A stretch of DNA of 64,000 bases, from positions 5,518,001 through 5,582,000 of the forward strand of contig NZ_CP046175.1 in NCBI RefSeq assembly GCF_009708215.1, in the 5' to 3' direction. The stretch comes from Occultella kanbiaonis. GTDB taxonomy: Bacteria > Actinomycetota > Actinomycetes > Actinomycetales > Beutenbergiaceae. The position numbers and the translations under genes are program-made. A model generated the notes under the pieces. That model searched no databases. It worked only from the letters and a program-made list of their open reading frames with translations, and had not been told where the DNA came from. Shown one piece after another: positions 40,097-48,765 of this stretch. Each line of letters starts with the position of its first letter. Position 1 is the first letter of the stretch.

Positions 40097-40579
40097 GTGA
40101 CGACTCCGCGGGTTCACCTGTTCTACGGGCTGGCCGGCTCGGGCAAGTCCACCCTCGCTCGCGCCCTCGCCGAGGGCGGTCCTGCGGTGCGGTTCACCCT
40201 CGACGAGTGGATGCTGCTCCTGTATCCGGAACTCGGATTCGACTCGCCGGAGTACGGCGACCACGCCGAGCAGGTGAAGGAGCTGATCTGGTCGGTCGCC
40301 GAGCAGGTGCTCGCGGCCGGCACCGACGTGGTGCTCGACTGGAACAGCTGGTCGGTTGAGCGACGAGGCTGGGCGGTGGAGCACGCGCGCCGCGTGGGAG
40401 CCCGGGTCGTTCTGCACAAGCTCACCACCCCGGCGGAGGTCGCCTCGGCCCGCGCCCTTGCGCGGATGCGGGTGGGCCAGGCGTACGCGCACCCGACAAC
40501 CGCCGAGGGCAACGAGCACCTCGCCGTGCTGATGGAGGAGCCGTCACCGGACGAGGGCGTCCAGATCGTCGAGCTCTGA
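40097..40579 (+). CDS. Small AAA/P-loop kinase-like ATPase
   Basis: A 160-residue P-loop protein with Walker A FYGLAGSGKSTLAR (GLAGSGKST) and a downstream TDVVLDWNSWSVERR with the metal-binding Asp. The conserved LDEWM after strand 2 is typical of the AAA_33 family of small phosphotransferases (chloramphenicol phosphotransferase-like). A substrate cannot be named. The GTG at 40097 has TAGCGT exactly 12 bases upstream and no ribosome site, so it is probably leaderless. Confidence 0.85.
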   Translation: MTTPRVHLFYGLAGSGKSTLARALAEGGPAVRFTLDEWMLLLYPELGFDSPEYGDHAEQVKELIWSVAEQVLAAGTDVVLDWNSWSVERRGWAVEHARRVGARVVLHKLTTPAEVASARALARMRVGQAYAHPTTAEGNEHLAVLMEEPSPDEGVQIVEL

Positions 40580-40615
40580 TGCCCGACGCGATGTGAGGGA
40601 CAACGCGTATCGACG

Positions 40616-41239
40616 CTACGCCGCGAGGTGCGCGGTCCGGTTCAGATAGGCGATGACGTGGCTGTGGTTTCGCGCGTCGCCGTGGAGCTTCGTGATTCCG
40701 CCTGAGGTCAGGCCGAACTGGACCTGACCCGAGGACTCGATCGGCATCCCGATCCACGCGGCCAGCAGCAGGGTGGCGGCCCCGCCATGGGTGACGACGA
40801 TCGTGTCGGCTGCACCCGAGGTCTCGATCCTGCGCATGGCCGCGTATGCCCGCTCGGCCAGCTGCCATCGCGTCTCGGCACCGACGATGCCTTCGTCGTG
40901 ACGCAGTCGGTCCCCGACGGGCGGCAGTGGGATCTGACGCTCGCGCAGCCAGGACTGCGGACGGCCCTCCGCCTCGCCGTAGGACTTCTCACGAAGGTCG
41001 CGATCCTGTCTCGGCTCGGTGCCGAGCCGGGCGGCGATGGTCCGCGCCGTCCGGCTCGCGCGCCGCAGGTCGGAGGACACGATGTCAACGGGCTCCCCGG
41101 CGATCTCTTGCGCGAGCTCGGCAGCGATCGCGTCGGCCTGACGCCGGCCCAGATCGGTCAGGTCGGAGTCGAACCACCCGCCGACCAGCCCGTCGACGTG
41201 ATGTGTCGCCTGCGGGTGCGTCACCACATAGATGTTCAC
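40616..41239 (-). CDS. Histidine phosphatase (phosphoglycerate-mutase-like) family protein
   Basis: A 207-residue protein from GTG 41237-41239 (VNIYVVTHPQATHHV). The phosphate-binding motif that is normally RHGE reads THPQ, keeping the catalytic His but replacing the Arg. Further hallmarks are LTDLGRRQADAIAAEL, VSSDLRRASRTARTIA, and the second His in TIVVTHGGAATLLL. It is likely a phosphatase of small phosphate esters or a drifted relative. The frame can extend to 41287 but the extra residues have no family match. Confidence 0.78.
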   Translation of the reverse strand: MNIYVVTHPQATHHVDGLVGGWFDSDLTDLGRRQADAIAAELAQEIAGEPVDIVSSDLRRASRTARTIAARLGTEPRQDRDLREKSYGEAEGRPQSWLRERQIPLPPVGDRLRHDEGIVGAETRWQLAERAYAAMRRIETSGAADTIVVTHGGAATLLLAAWIGMPIESSGQVQFGLTSGGITKLHGDARNHSHVIAYLNRTAHLAA

Positions 41240-41453
41240 GGCCACAGCCTTCCGTGCCACCGATACCGGTGTCGACTCTCCGATCACCTCGGAGTTGGGC
41301 GTCGGGACGGGTCGAGCCTTCGCTCACCGAGTCGGTGCTCGGACGAGCCGTCCGGTAGGCGCCGGGCCGTGAAGGCCCACGACAGCGAGATCGACCGCGC
41401 GTGTCGGGACCGCTGAGTCCGGACCCCGGGCTCCGTGCCCCTACGATCGAGGC

Positions 41454-42515
41454 GTGGACAGGGCGGCCGCCGGGACTGGACCCGTGCCCGGCAGGAGTCG
41501 CCGGGTGCGGCAGTCGGACGTGGCCGCCCACGCCGGTGTTTCGGCCAAGACCGTGTCCAACGTGCTGCATGACCACCCCTACGTGAGCGCGGACACGCGA
41601 GCGAGGGTCGAGGCGTCGCTCGTGGCCCTCGGGTACCGGGTGAATCTCTCCGCTCGCGCCCTGGCAAGTGACCGGACCGGCTTCATCGCACTTGCGATCC
41701 CGGGGCTCGACAATCCGTACTACGCCCAGCTCGCTGGCCACGTCATGGACGCCGCAGCCGAGCACGACTGGATCGTCCTCATCGAGCAGACCCGGTCATC
41801 GGCCGACCTCGAGCGGGCGGTCGTCCACGGCGGTGGGGCGCGACTGGTCGATGGCGTGATCCTGCAGCCGGACTCGATAAGCCAGGCCGACCTCTCCGAC
41901 CGGTTCGCCCATCAGAACCTGGTGCTCATCGGCGAAGGTGGCGCGACGGCCTCGTCGGACCATGTGACCACCGATGTGGTCGCCGCCGCACGCGAGGTGG
42001 TCGAGCACCTGCTCGCCCAGGGACGCACCCGGTTCGCGACGCTGGGGATTCAGCCACACGACCGTGCCGATGCATCCGAACTTCGCTATCGAGGGCTGTG
42101 CCAGGCGCTCGACGCGGCCGGCGTGCCGGTCAGGTCCGAATATCTCAAGGGCCTGCCCCGGAGTCGTCGACCGGAGGCCGCCGAAGCCGTCGACCAACTG
42201 CTCGCGCTGCCGGAGCCGCCGGATGCGATCCTCTGCTTCAACGACCTGGTGGGCAGCGGCGCGCTGGCTCGGCTCCGCGAACGAGGGGTCGACGTGCCGA
42301 CCGACATCGCCGTGGCCGGCTTCGACGACAACGAGGAGTCGCGCTTCACGGCGCCGCCGCTCACCAGCGTGTCCTGGGATCTGGAGGAACTGGCGCGGCG
42401 CTGCGTGGGACGCCTGTTCGCCCGCTCTCGCCCGGACGGCGCCGACCTACCGCCGGTGCGGACCGTGATCGGTCACCGGCTGGTGGTGCGAGAGAGCACG
42501 GTGTCCCGCTCCTAG
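41454..42515 (+). CDS. LacI-family repressor of the second sugar locus
   Basis: A 353-residue LacI regulator: HTH and hinge (VRQSDVAAHAGVSAKTVSNV, LHDHPYVSADTRARVEASLV, LGYRVNLSARALAS) followed by a sensor domain with FIALAIPGLDNPYYAQLAGH and DIAVAGFDDNEESRFTAPPL. The GTG 41454 has TACGAT 12 bases upstream. It should bind the two TTACAGCGCGGTAA operators between 43552 and 43782 and release them when a sugar from the imported substrate binds. Its stop codon overlaps that of the convergent glycosidase (both in CTAG 42512-42515). Confidence 0.92.
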   Translation: MDRAAAGTGPVPGRSRRVRQSDVAAHAGVSAKTVSNVLHDHPYVSADTRARVEASLVALGYRVNLSARALASDRTGFIALAIPGLDNPYYAQLAGHVMDAAAEHDWIVLIEQTRSSADLERAVVHGGGARLVDGVILQPDSISQADLSDRFAHQNLVLIGEGGATASSDHVTTDVVAAAREVVEHLLAQGRTRFATLGIQPHDRADASELRYRGLCQALDAAGVPVRSEYLKGLPRSRRPEAAEAVDQLLALPEPPDAILCFNDLVGSGALARLRERGVDVPTDIAVAGFDDNEESRFTAPPLTSVSWDLEELARRCVGRLFARSRPDGADLPPVRTVIGHRLVVRESTVSRS

Positions 42516-43501
42516 GCGTCCCGCTGACCGCCCAGCCGTGGGCGGTCGTTCTCCCACAGGATCTCGGTCGCCGCCAAGTGGTTGGTGCGCCCCCCGGTGT
42601 CATTGCCCTGGAAGAAGAGATAGGTGCGCCCATCCAAGTCCGTGAACACACCGGGATGGCCGCTCTCGGATGAGTTCCAGGAGCCGGGCGCACCGTTCGG
42701 GAGGACCGGGTCCAGGGACCCTCGGGTCCAGTGCACGCCGTCGTCGCTCAGGGCATAACCGATCTGCTGTGGCTCGTTGTTGTAGCCGCCGGCGTAGAAC
42801 ATGACGAGTCGGTCCCCGCGCCGGACGAATGCCGGCGCCTCGATGCACTCGAGCTCCCAGGGCAGCTCCGGCGCCAGCGCCGGACCGTCCGTGCTGAGGT
42901 CACGCCAGCTGCCGGCACCGAAGTCGCTGTCGAGGGGGGCTTCGGCGACGCCCAGCAGCTGCACCCGCATCTGCGGGTCGCGCGTCGCGTACGCCAGCAG
43001 CAGCCGGTCGCCGTCGACGATCACATCGGCGTCGATCGCACGGCCGCAGTTCCAGGCTCCGGTGGGGCGGAACACCGGGTTCGACGCGTCCCGCGTGAAT
43101 GATGTGCCGTCGGTAGACCACGCGTGGCAGATCGCATCGAGCGGTCCGTTGCCGTAGCTCTGGTAGAAGAGGTGGACGACCCCGTCGAGCACGACCGCGC
43201 CAGGTGCAGCGAGTCCGCGCGACTCATGACCACCGGCCGGACGCAGGTGCCCGACGAGCTCCCAGGACCGGAGGTCGTGACTCTCGGCGATCCCGACATG
43301 CCAACCCTCACGTGCCCCGGGCTGCTCGGGCGGCAGGGTGAAGTACATCAGGTAGCGCTCGCCCAGCCGGACCACCGAGGGGTCCTTCGAGAACGGCGTA
43401 CCGTCCGCTCTCCCGACGGCCCAGGGCTCGCCGAGCAGTACGGGCGGCGTGGTGGGGGTGGCGTCGGTCGGGCGCTGCGTGGCGCTAGGCGACTGCGTCA
43501 T
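42512..43501 (-). CDS. Five-bladed beta-propeller glycosidase, GH43-like
   Basis: A 329-residue cytoplasmic enzyme from ATG 43499-43501. Propeller features are KDPSVVRLGERYLMYFTLPP (first acid), AIDADVIVDGDRLLLAYATR (second acid), ECIEAPAFVRRGDRLVMFYA (general-acid Glu) and HPGVFTDLDGRTYLFF. This three-acid layout is that of clan GH-F (GH43/GH62/GH117 type), enzymes acting on arabinose- or xylose-containing oligosaccharides, but the exact family is uncertain. GAGGAG lies upstream. It is divergent from the transporter genes and shares their operators. Confidence 0.82.
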   Translation of the reverse strand: MTQSPSATQRPTDATPTTPPVLLGEPWAVGRADGTPFSKDPSVVRLGERYLMYFTLPPEQPGAREGWHVGIAESHDLRSWELVGHLRPAGGHESRGLAAPGAVVLDGVVHLFYQSYGNGPLDAICHAWSTDGTSFTRDASNPVFRPTGAWNCGRAIDADVIVDGDRLLLAYATRDPQMRVQLLGVAEAPLDSDFGAGSWRDLSTDGPALAPELPWELECIEAPAFVRRGDRLVMFYAGGYNNEPQQIGYALSDDGVHWTRGSLDPVLPNGAPGSWNSSESGHPGVFTDLDGRTYLFFQGNDTGGRTNHLAATEILWENDRPRLGGQRDA

Positions 43502-43551
43502 GTTCGCGTTCTCCTCGTTGGGAATCGGGCCATTGTGGCTCGAACGGTACC

Positions 43552-43565
43552 TTACCGCGCTGTAA
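43552..43565. promoter_or_regulatory. LacI operator A
   Basis: TTACCGCGCTGTAA, the exact reverse complement of operator B at 43769-43782. It lies 51 bp before the glycosidase start, in its 5' leader or promoter. The TTAC...GTAA arms with a central GCGC are typical of LacI-family sites. Confidence 0.75.
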
Positions 43566-43731
43566 AAGTGGTGAGTCCGACTCCGTTGCGGCGATGGCGG
43601 TATCACGGGCGGTCGACGACCACGCAGTTCGGTCCTCCGGTACCGACTCTCGCCAATTTGACTGCAAATACACGGCTCCTGCACGAAGGGCCGACGTGAA
43701 CAGCCGATCGTCAGACGCTTCCTGGTCACGC

Positions 43732-43761
43732 TTGACACATCGCGTCACACGTGGCGATACT
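43732..43761 (+). promoter_or_regulatory. Promoter of the second sugar ABC operon
   Basis: TTGACA at 43732-43737 and GATACT at 43756-43761, 18 bp apart. Transcription would start at about 43768, immediately before operator B, so bound repressor would cover the start site. Confidence 0.6.
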
Positions 43762-43768
43762 CCTCGTG

Positions 43769-43782
43769 TTACAGCGCGGTAA
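43769..43782. promoter_or_regulatory. LacI operator B
   Basis: TTACAGCGCGGTAA, identical in sequence to operator A in inverse orientation, 217 bp away. It lies at the predicted start of transcription of the permease operon and 20 bp before the first GTG, downstream of a good -35/-10 pair. Confidence 0.78.
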
Positions 43783-43802
43783 TACCGAGATGGAGCCAAT
43801 GC

Positions 43803-44825
43803 GTGAGTCACACTGACGTCGCCCGGGTCGACACGCCGCCCGGCGCGCACCCGGTCCGTAAGGGCACCGGGCGCCGACCCGGCAGATCGCGGCCGCCCGC
43901 CGGCACGCATCGGAGAGTTCCCTGGCTTGTCCGGCTGACCCGGGACCGCACGCTGCTGCTCATGGCGGTGCCGGGCATGGCGTTGCTGTTGCTGTTCCAG
44001 TACCTGCCCCTGCTGGGCAACGTCATCGCGTTCCAGGCCTACGTCCCGTTCCTTCCGCTCGGGCAGAGCCCGTGGGTGGGACTGGACAACTTCGCGGTCA
44101 TCTTCAACGGCGATCCGGCCTTCCTGAACGCTTTGCGGAACACCCTGGTGCTCACCTTGGTCCAGGTGGTCCTGGTCTTTCCGGCCCCCATCGCGCTCGC
44201 ACTGCTGCTCAACAGCCTGCTGTCCGAGCGGATCAAGCGCGTGGTGCAGTCGGTGTTGTACCTGCCGCACTTCCTGTCCTGGGTGATCGTCGTGGCGGTC
44301 TTCCAGCAGGTCCTCGGCGGCTCCGGCATGATCAACAATCTCCTTCGCTCGAACGGTCTCGAGACGATGTCGATCATCGGCAATTCCGACCTGTTCGTCG
44401 GACTGTTGACGAGCCAGGTGATCTGGAAGGACACCGGCTGGGCCACGATCCTCTTCCTCGCGGCGCTCTCCCAGATCGACCCCTCGCTCTACGAGGCCGC
44501 GAAGATGGACGGCGCGTCCAGGTGGCGGCAGATGTGGCACGTCACCCTGCCTGGCATCCGCGGCATCGTCGTGCTGCTGCTGATCCTGCGCCTCGGTGAC
44601 TCCCTCACGGTCGGCTTCGAGCAGATCATCCTGCAGCAGGGCGGCGTCGGACTCGCTGCCAGCGAGGTCCTGGACACCTACGTCTACAACAACGGGATCG
44701 TCGGCGGTCAGTGGGGTGTGTCGGCCGCCGTCGGACTCGTCAAAGGCGCGGTCGGCGTGGTGCTGGTGCTCGGCGCCAACAAGATCGCCCACCTGCTGGG
44801 TGAGAACGGGGTCTACAAGTCATGA
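43803..44825 (+). CDS. LplB-type sugar ABC permease
   Basis: A 340-residue permease with a basic, Pro-rich N-terminus (about 40 residues) and six helices. The EAA loop SLYEAAKMDGASRWRQMWHV and the segment DNFAVIFNGDPAFLNALRNT place it in the LplB/YtcP-type family, which works with large binding lipoproteins on oligosaccharides from pectin, arabinan or similar polymers. GTG 43803 has TGGAGC upstream. Its TGA overlaps the next ATG. Confidence 0.9.
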   Translation: MSHTDVARVDTPPGAHPVRKGTGRRPGRSRPPAGTHRRVPWLVRLTRDRTLLLMAVPGMALLLLFQYLPLLGNVIAFQAYVPFLPLGQSPWVGLDNFAVIFNGDPAFLNALRNTLVLTLVQVVLVFPAPIALALLLNSLLSERIKRVVQSVLYLPHFLSWVIVVAVFQQVLGGSGMINNLLRSNGLETMSIIGNSDLFVGLLTSQVIWKDTGWATILFLAALSQIDPSLYEAAKMDGASRWRQMWHVTLPGIRGIVVLLLILRLGDSLTVGFEQIILQQGGVGLAASEVLDTYVYNNGIVGGQWGVSAAVGLVKGAVGVVLVLGANKIAHLLGENGVYKS

Positions 44826-45733
44826 GTGCCACTCCCGCACGTTCGCCGCAGCGTCGGCACCCGGTCGATGCGCCCGGCCTGACAGCGCGCGCCGTCAAGG
44901 GCGTGGTCCTCGTGGTGATGTGCGCCGCCGTGGTTCTTCCGTTCGTCGGAATCGTCTCCACCAGCGTCGCCTCCAGAGCGCAGGTCAGCGCTTCGGGTGG
45001 CTTCGTCCTGCTGCCCACCAGCGTCTCGCTGGACTCCTACCGGACGATCTTCGCCGGCGGGGTGGTCAGCCAGGCCATGCTGGTGAGCCTCGGGGTGACC
45101 ATCGTCGGGACGGCGGTGAGCCTCGCGGTGTCCACCCTGCTCGCCTATGCGCTGAGCCGCCAGGGTTCCTTCGGTCAGAAGCCGATGCTCATGCTGGTGT
45201 TGTTCTCGCTCCTGTTCTCACCTGGTCTGATCCCCAACTACCTGGTGGTCAAGGAACTCGGGCTACTCAACAGCTACTGGGCACTGATCCTGCCGACCGC
45301 CCTCAGTGCGTTCAACGTCATCGTTCTGCGTGCCTTCTTCATGGGCATCCCGACCGAACTCACCGACTCCGCGCGCATCGACGGCGCGGGCCATCTCACG
45401 ATCTTCGCGCGAATCGTCCTGCCCCTGTCCAAAGCCGTCTTGGCCGTGATCGGCCTCTTCTACGCCGTCGGCTACTGGAACGCCTTCTTCAACGCACTCA
45501 TCTACCTGAACGACAGTGCCATGTGGCCATTGCAGTTGGTGCTGCGCACCTATGTCATCAACAACACCGAGATGAGCGCCACGGACCTGGGTACCGGTGC
45601 CGAGAACCTGCCACCGCAGCCGTCCATCCAGATGGCGATCCTTGTGGTCACCATCGTGCCGATCCTCATCGTCTACCCGTTCCTGCAACGCCACTTCGCC
45701 AAGGGCGTGCTCACCGGAGCGGTCAAAGGTTGA
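44822..45733 (+). CDS. LplC-type sugar ABC permease
   Basis: A 303-residue permease partner. It has six helices, an EAA loop (PTELTDSARIDGAGHLTIFA) and the LplC/YtcP-type central region LFSPGLIPNYLVVKELGLLN; also YWNAFFNALIYLNDSAMWPL. ATG 44822 overlaps the upstream stop by four bases (ATGA), so the two permeases are translated as a pair. As with the first locus, no ATPase is encoded here. Confidence 0.9.
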   Translation: MSATPARSPQRRHPVDAPGLTARAVKGVVLVVMCAAVVLPFVGIVSTSVASRAQVSASGGFVLLPTSVSLDSYRTIFAGGVVSQAMLVSLGVTIVGTAVSLAVSTLLAYALSRQGSFGQKPMLMLVLFSLLFSPGLIPNYLVVKELGLLNSYWALILPTALSAFNVIVLRAFFMGIPTELTDSARIDGAGHLTIFARIVLPLSKAVLAVIGLFYAVGYWNAFFNALIYLNDSAMWPLQLVLRTYVINNTEMSATDLGTGAENLPPQPSIQMAILVVTIVPILIVYPFLQRHFAKGVLTGAVKG

Positions 45734-45778
45734 TCTCGCCGTCGGCATCGACGCCGACACCACCCGAAAGGACTCACC

Positions 45779-47425
45779 ATGCCTGTGTCTCGACGCACCT
45801 TCCTCTCCGCCGGAGTTGGCGCGGCCGCTCTCGTCACCGTGGCTGCCACAGCCTCCTGCTCGTCGAGCTCCACTCCCCCTGCCGCCACGGGCGGGGGCGT
45901 CGCTGACGCCGGCGTCGAACTGCCGACGTACGTCCGCTTCGAGGGAGTCGCGGCCGATCTCCCGGGCACCGACGACGGCATCCCGGACACGTTCTTCTCC
46001 TACCCTGCGAACCCGCAGGCCGCGACCAGCGGACACCCGGCCGACGGTTCGGCCATCCAGGGGTCGGTGCCGGTCAACAAGGCCGTGCCGCCGAGCATGG
46101 ACCGTAACTCGTACTGGCAGGAGCTCAACAACCGCATCGGGTCCGAGCTCAGCCTCACCATCACCCCGGGCGCCGACTATCCGCAGCGCTTCGCCACGGC
46201 CGTGGCCGGGGACGGCCTCGGCGACGTCTTCACGATCGACATGGGTTTCGCCCAGCTCCCGCAGTTCCTGGCGGCACAGTGCCAGGACCTCACCGAGTAC
46301 CTGTCCGGTGACGCTGCCGCGGACTATCCGTTCCTCGCGAATCTCCCCACCGACTCCTGGCGCGGCACCATCTACAACGGAGCGATCTACGGGTTGCCGA
46401 TCAGCCGCGGCGTGCAGTCCTCCCAACTGCTGTACACGCGCAACGACCTGTTCGAGGCCCGCGGTGTCGATCCCCGGCCGACGACCATCGAGGAGTTCGT
46501 GCAGGCGTGCCGGGACATGACCGACACCCGGGCGAACACCTGGGCGCTGACCAACGCGCCGATGTCGATGCTCCAGCAGATGTACGGGCTCCCGAACACC
46601 TGGGGCGTCGACGGCGCAGGGGCGTTCACCCACGCGATCGAGTCCGAGGGCTACAAGCAGGCGCTCGAGCTCGGACGTCAACTGGTGGCCGACGAGTTGG
46701 TGCACCCGGACAGCGTCGACGCCTCCGGGGCGGACCAGAAGTCCTGGTTCGGTGCCGGGTCGAGCGTCATCCATCAGGACACCTACTCCGGCATGGGCTC
46801 CATGTACGACGTCGGGAGCACCGAGGGCGAGGGATACGTCGTCGGTCTGATGGTCACTCCCAGCGAGAGCGGTGACCCGGCGCCCCTCTGGCTCGGCAAC
46901 CCCAACAACACCATCTCGGCGATCAAGAAGGGGGACGAGGCTCGCGTTCGCATGCTGCTGGAAGTGCTGAACTTCCTGGCGGCCCCGATCGGCACCGCGG
47001 AGCACCTGTTCCGCAAGTACGGGGTCGAGGGCGTGCACTACAACCTGGACGAGAACAACGACCCGGTGCTCACCGACCTCGGTGAGACCGAGGCGTCCGG
47101 TGGCACCTTCCCGATCGAGTACCTCATCGACGGGCCGCGGCCCAACTACTACCCGGGTCGTCCCCAGGTCGCGCAGGACATCTATGACCACATGCAGGAG
47201 GTGGTCCCCACGGGTGTCCGCAACCCGACAGTCGGCCTGTACTCGGCCACGCAGGGCACCATGGGTGGCCGACTCAACACGACGCTCGGGGATGCGACGA
47301 ACGCGATCCTGCTGGGCCGAGAGCCGGTCTCGTCGTGGGACGACGTGGTCACCGACTGGCGGTCGAAGGGCGGCGATACGATCCGCGCCGAGTACGAGGA
47401 GGGCTACGCCGCCGCCAACGGGTGA
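45779..47425 (+). CDS. Large sugar-binding lipoprotein (LplA type)
   Basis: This 548-residue extracellular solute-binding protein has a Tat-like SRRTFLSAG start and a probable lipidated Cys at residue 27 (ATASC, slightly non-consensus), then a Ser/Pro/Gly linker. The mature part shows YPQRFATAVAGDGLGDVFTI, ISRGVQSSQLLYTRNDLFEA and TTIEEFVQACRDMTD. The length, about 110 residues more than usual family-1 proteins, is that of LplA-type binders for oligosaccharides. It closes the operon 45 bp after the second permease, with AAAGGA upstream of ATG. Confidence 0.9.
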   Translation: MPVSRRTFLSAGVGAAALVTVAATASCSSSSTPPAATGGGVADAGVELPTYVRFEGVAADLPGTDDGIPDTFFSYPANPQAATSGHPADGSAIQGSVPVNKAVPPSMDRNSYWQELNNRIGSELSLTITPGADYPQRFATAVAGDGLGDVFTIDMGFAQLPQFLAAQCQDLTEYLSGDAAADYPFLANLPTDSWRGTIYNGAIYGLPISRGVQSSQLLYTRNDLFEARGVDPRPTTIEEFVQACRDMTDTRANTWALTNAPMSMLQQMYGLPNTWGVDGAGAFTHAIESEGYKQALELGRQLVADELVHPDSVDASGADQKSWFGAGSSVIHQDTYSGMGSMYDVGSTEGEGYVVGLMVTPSESGDPAPLWLGNPNNTISAIKKGDEARVRMLLEVLNFLAAPIGTAEHLFRKYGVEGVHYNLDENNDPVLTDLGETEASGGTFPIEYLIDGPRPNYYPGRPQVAQDIYDHMQEVVPTGVRNPTVGLYSATQGTMGGRLNTTLGDATNAILLGREPVSSWDDVVTDWRSKGGDTIRAEYEEGYAAANG

Positions 47426-47454
47426 GCCGACCGGCCCGCCCGGAAGGATCGAGG

Positions 47455-48087
47455 TCAGGCCGCCCTACGCGCGAAGGTCAGATGCGTGACCCCGCTCGGG
47501 GATGAGACCGCCTCGATGTCGTAACTGTCCTCGAGGGCCTCCAGCCCGTCCCAGACGCGGACACCTCGGCCGAGCACGATGGGGACCTGGACCAGGTGCA
47601 TGTGGTCGACAAGCCCGGCGGCGACGAAGTCCCGGACGACGGTGGCACCGCCGCCGATGCGAACATCCAGGCCTCCGGCTGCCTCCGCGGCGGCGGCCAG
47701 CGCTTCGGCCGGCGTGCCCCGGAGGAAGTGGAACGTGGTCCCGCCCTCCATCTCGATCGGGGGCCGCAGGTGGTGGGTGAGCACGAAGGTCGGCGTGTGG
47801 AACGGCGGGTTCGGACCCCACCAGCCCTTCCAGTCCGGGTCGTCCTGCCATCCGGGTGGACCGAACTTGTTGGCGCCCATGATCTCGGCGCCGAAGCCGA
47901 CACTGTGGCGCGCGGCGAAGGCGTCATCGACGCCGACGGTTCCGCCGTCGCCCCAGAACCGGGTCGCGAACATCCATTCGTGCAGCCGCTCGCCAGCATG
48001 GCCGAACGGCGCATCGGCGGACTGCGGCTCGCCGGTGGCGAAGCCGTCGAGGGAGATCGACATGTTGTGGATCCGGGTGAGAGACAT
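47455..48087 (-). CDS. Dihydrofolate-reductase-like (RibD C-terminal) protein
   Basis: This 210-residue protein starts MSLTRIHNMSISLDGFATGE, the standard opening of RibD-C/DHFR-fold reductases of actinobacteria. It continues with AEIMGANKFGPPGW, TPTFVLTHHLRPPIEMEGGT, LDVRIGGGATVVRDFVAAGL and VDHMHLVQVPIVLGRGVRVW. These act on unknown substrates with NADPH. ATG 48087 has GAGTACC upstream only weakly; the longer frame to 48162 has no family support. Confidence 0.88.
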   Translation of the reverse strand: MSLTRIHNMSISLDGFATGEPQSADAPFGHAGERLHEWMFATRFWGDGGTVGVDDAFAARHSVGFGAEIMGANKFGPPGWQDDPDWKGWWGPNPPFHTPTFVLTHHLRPPIEMEGGTTFHFLRGTPAEALAAAAEAAGGLDVRIGGGATVVRDFVAAGLVDHMHLVQVPIVLGRGVRVWDGLEALEDSYDIEAVSSPSGVTHLTFARRAA

Positions 48088-48215
48088 CTCGGTACTCCTC
48101 AGTTGGTGGCTCCCGCTGCATGCGTTCCGACACGTCCGACCCGCGACAACGGCGAAACTCATCGGTCCCGGTACGGTCAGAGGCCCACGCGCGCACCATC
48201 GGAAGGCTCAAACGC

Positions 48216-48758
48216 ATGGCCCGGACGGGATCGACGGACTCTCGACTCATCGTGATCCGGGGCAACTCCGGCAGCGGCAAGTCCCACCTGGCCCAGGCGA
48301 TCCGCGACGCCCGTCCGCGCGGCATCGCGATCGTGGGGCACGACGTGCTCCGGCGGCAGATCCTCCACGTCCGGGATCACCCGGGCGCATTGAGCGTGCC
48401 GTACATCGACCTGTCCGCACGATTCGCCCTCGACCACGGCCTGCATGTGGTCATCGAGGGGATCCTGCACTCCGAGAGCTACGGCCCGATGCTGACCAGC
48501 CTGCGTGCCGATCACCGGGGCATGACCCGCTGCTACCGCTACGACCTCGACCTGGACGAGACGCTGCGCCGGCACCGCACCAAGCCGCTCGCAGCCGAGG
48601 TCACGGAGGATGCCGTCCGCTCCTGGTACCGCGCGGCCGACCCGGTCCACGGTCTCGACGAGACGAGTCTCGGCGCCACGGTCTCGCTCCGGTCCGCGCT
48701 GGACAGGGTGCTCGTCGACGCGGGCTGGCCGCCCGAGGATCCACGGACCGCCCCGTGA
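48216..48758 (+). CDS. AAA_33-type zeta-toxin-like small kinase
   Basis: A 180-residue P-loop protein: LIVIRGNSGSGKSHLAQAIR (Walker A GNSGSGKS), VGHDVLRRQILHV, then HVVIEGILHSESYGPMLTSL and a lid with RRHRTKP. This AAA_33 fold includes zeta toxin and chloramphenicol phosphotransferase-type kinases; the antitoxin partner expected for a toxin is absent. ATG 48216 has GGAAGG nine bases upstream; the frame from 48120 has no ribosome site and overlaps the divergent reductase promoter. Confidence 0.85.
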   Translation: MARTGSTDSRLIVIRGNSGSGKSHLAQAIRDARPRGIAIVGHDVLRRQILHVRDHPGALSVPYIDLSARFALDHGLHVVIEGILHSESYGPMLTSLRADHRGMTRCYRYDLDLDETLRRHRTKPLAAEVTEDAVRSWYRAADPVHGLDETSLGATVSLRSALDRVLVDAGWPPEDPRTAP

Positions 48759-48765
48759 CCCGCAC

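Noticed and set aside
48216-48758. Zeta toxin of a toxin-antitoxin pair
   Set aside because: The P-loop fold fits, but no small antitoxin frame lies upstream or downstream, and other AAA_33 kinases lie near by; a housekeeping or modifying kinase is as likely.
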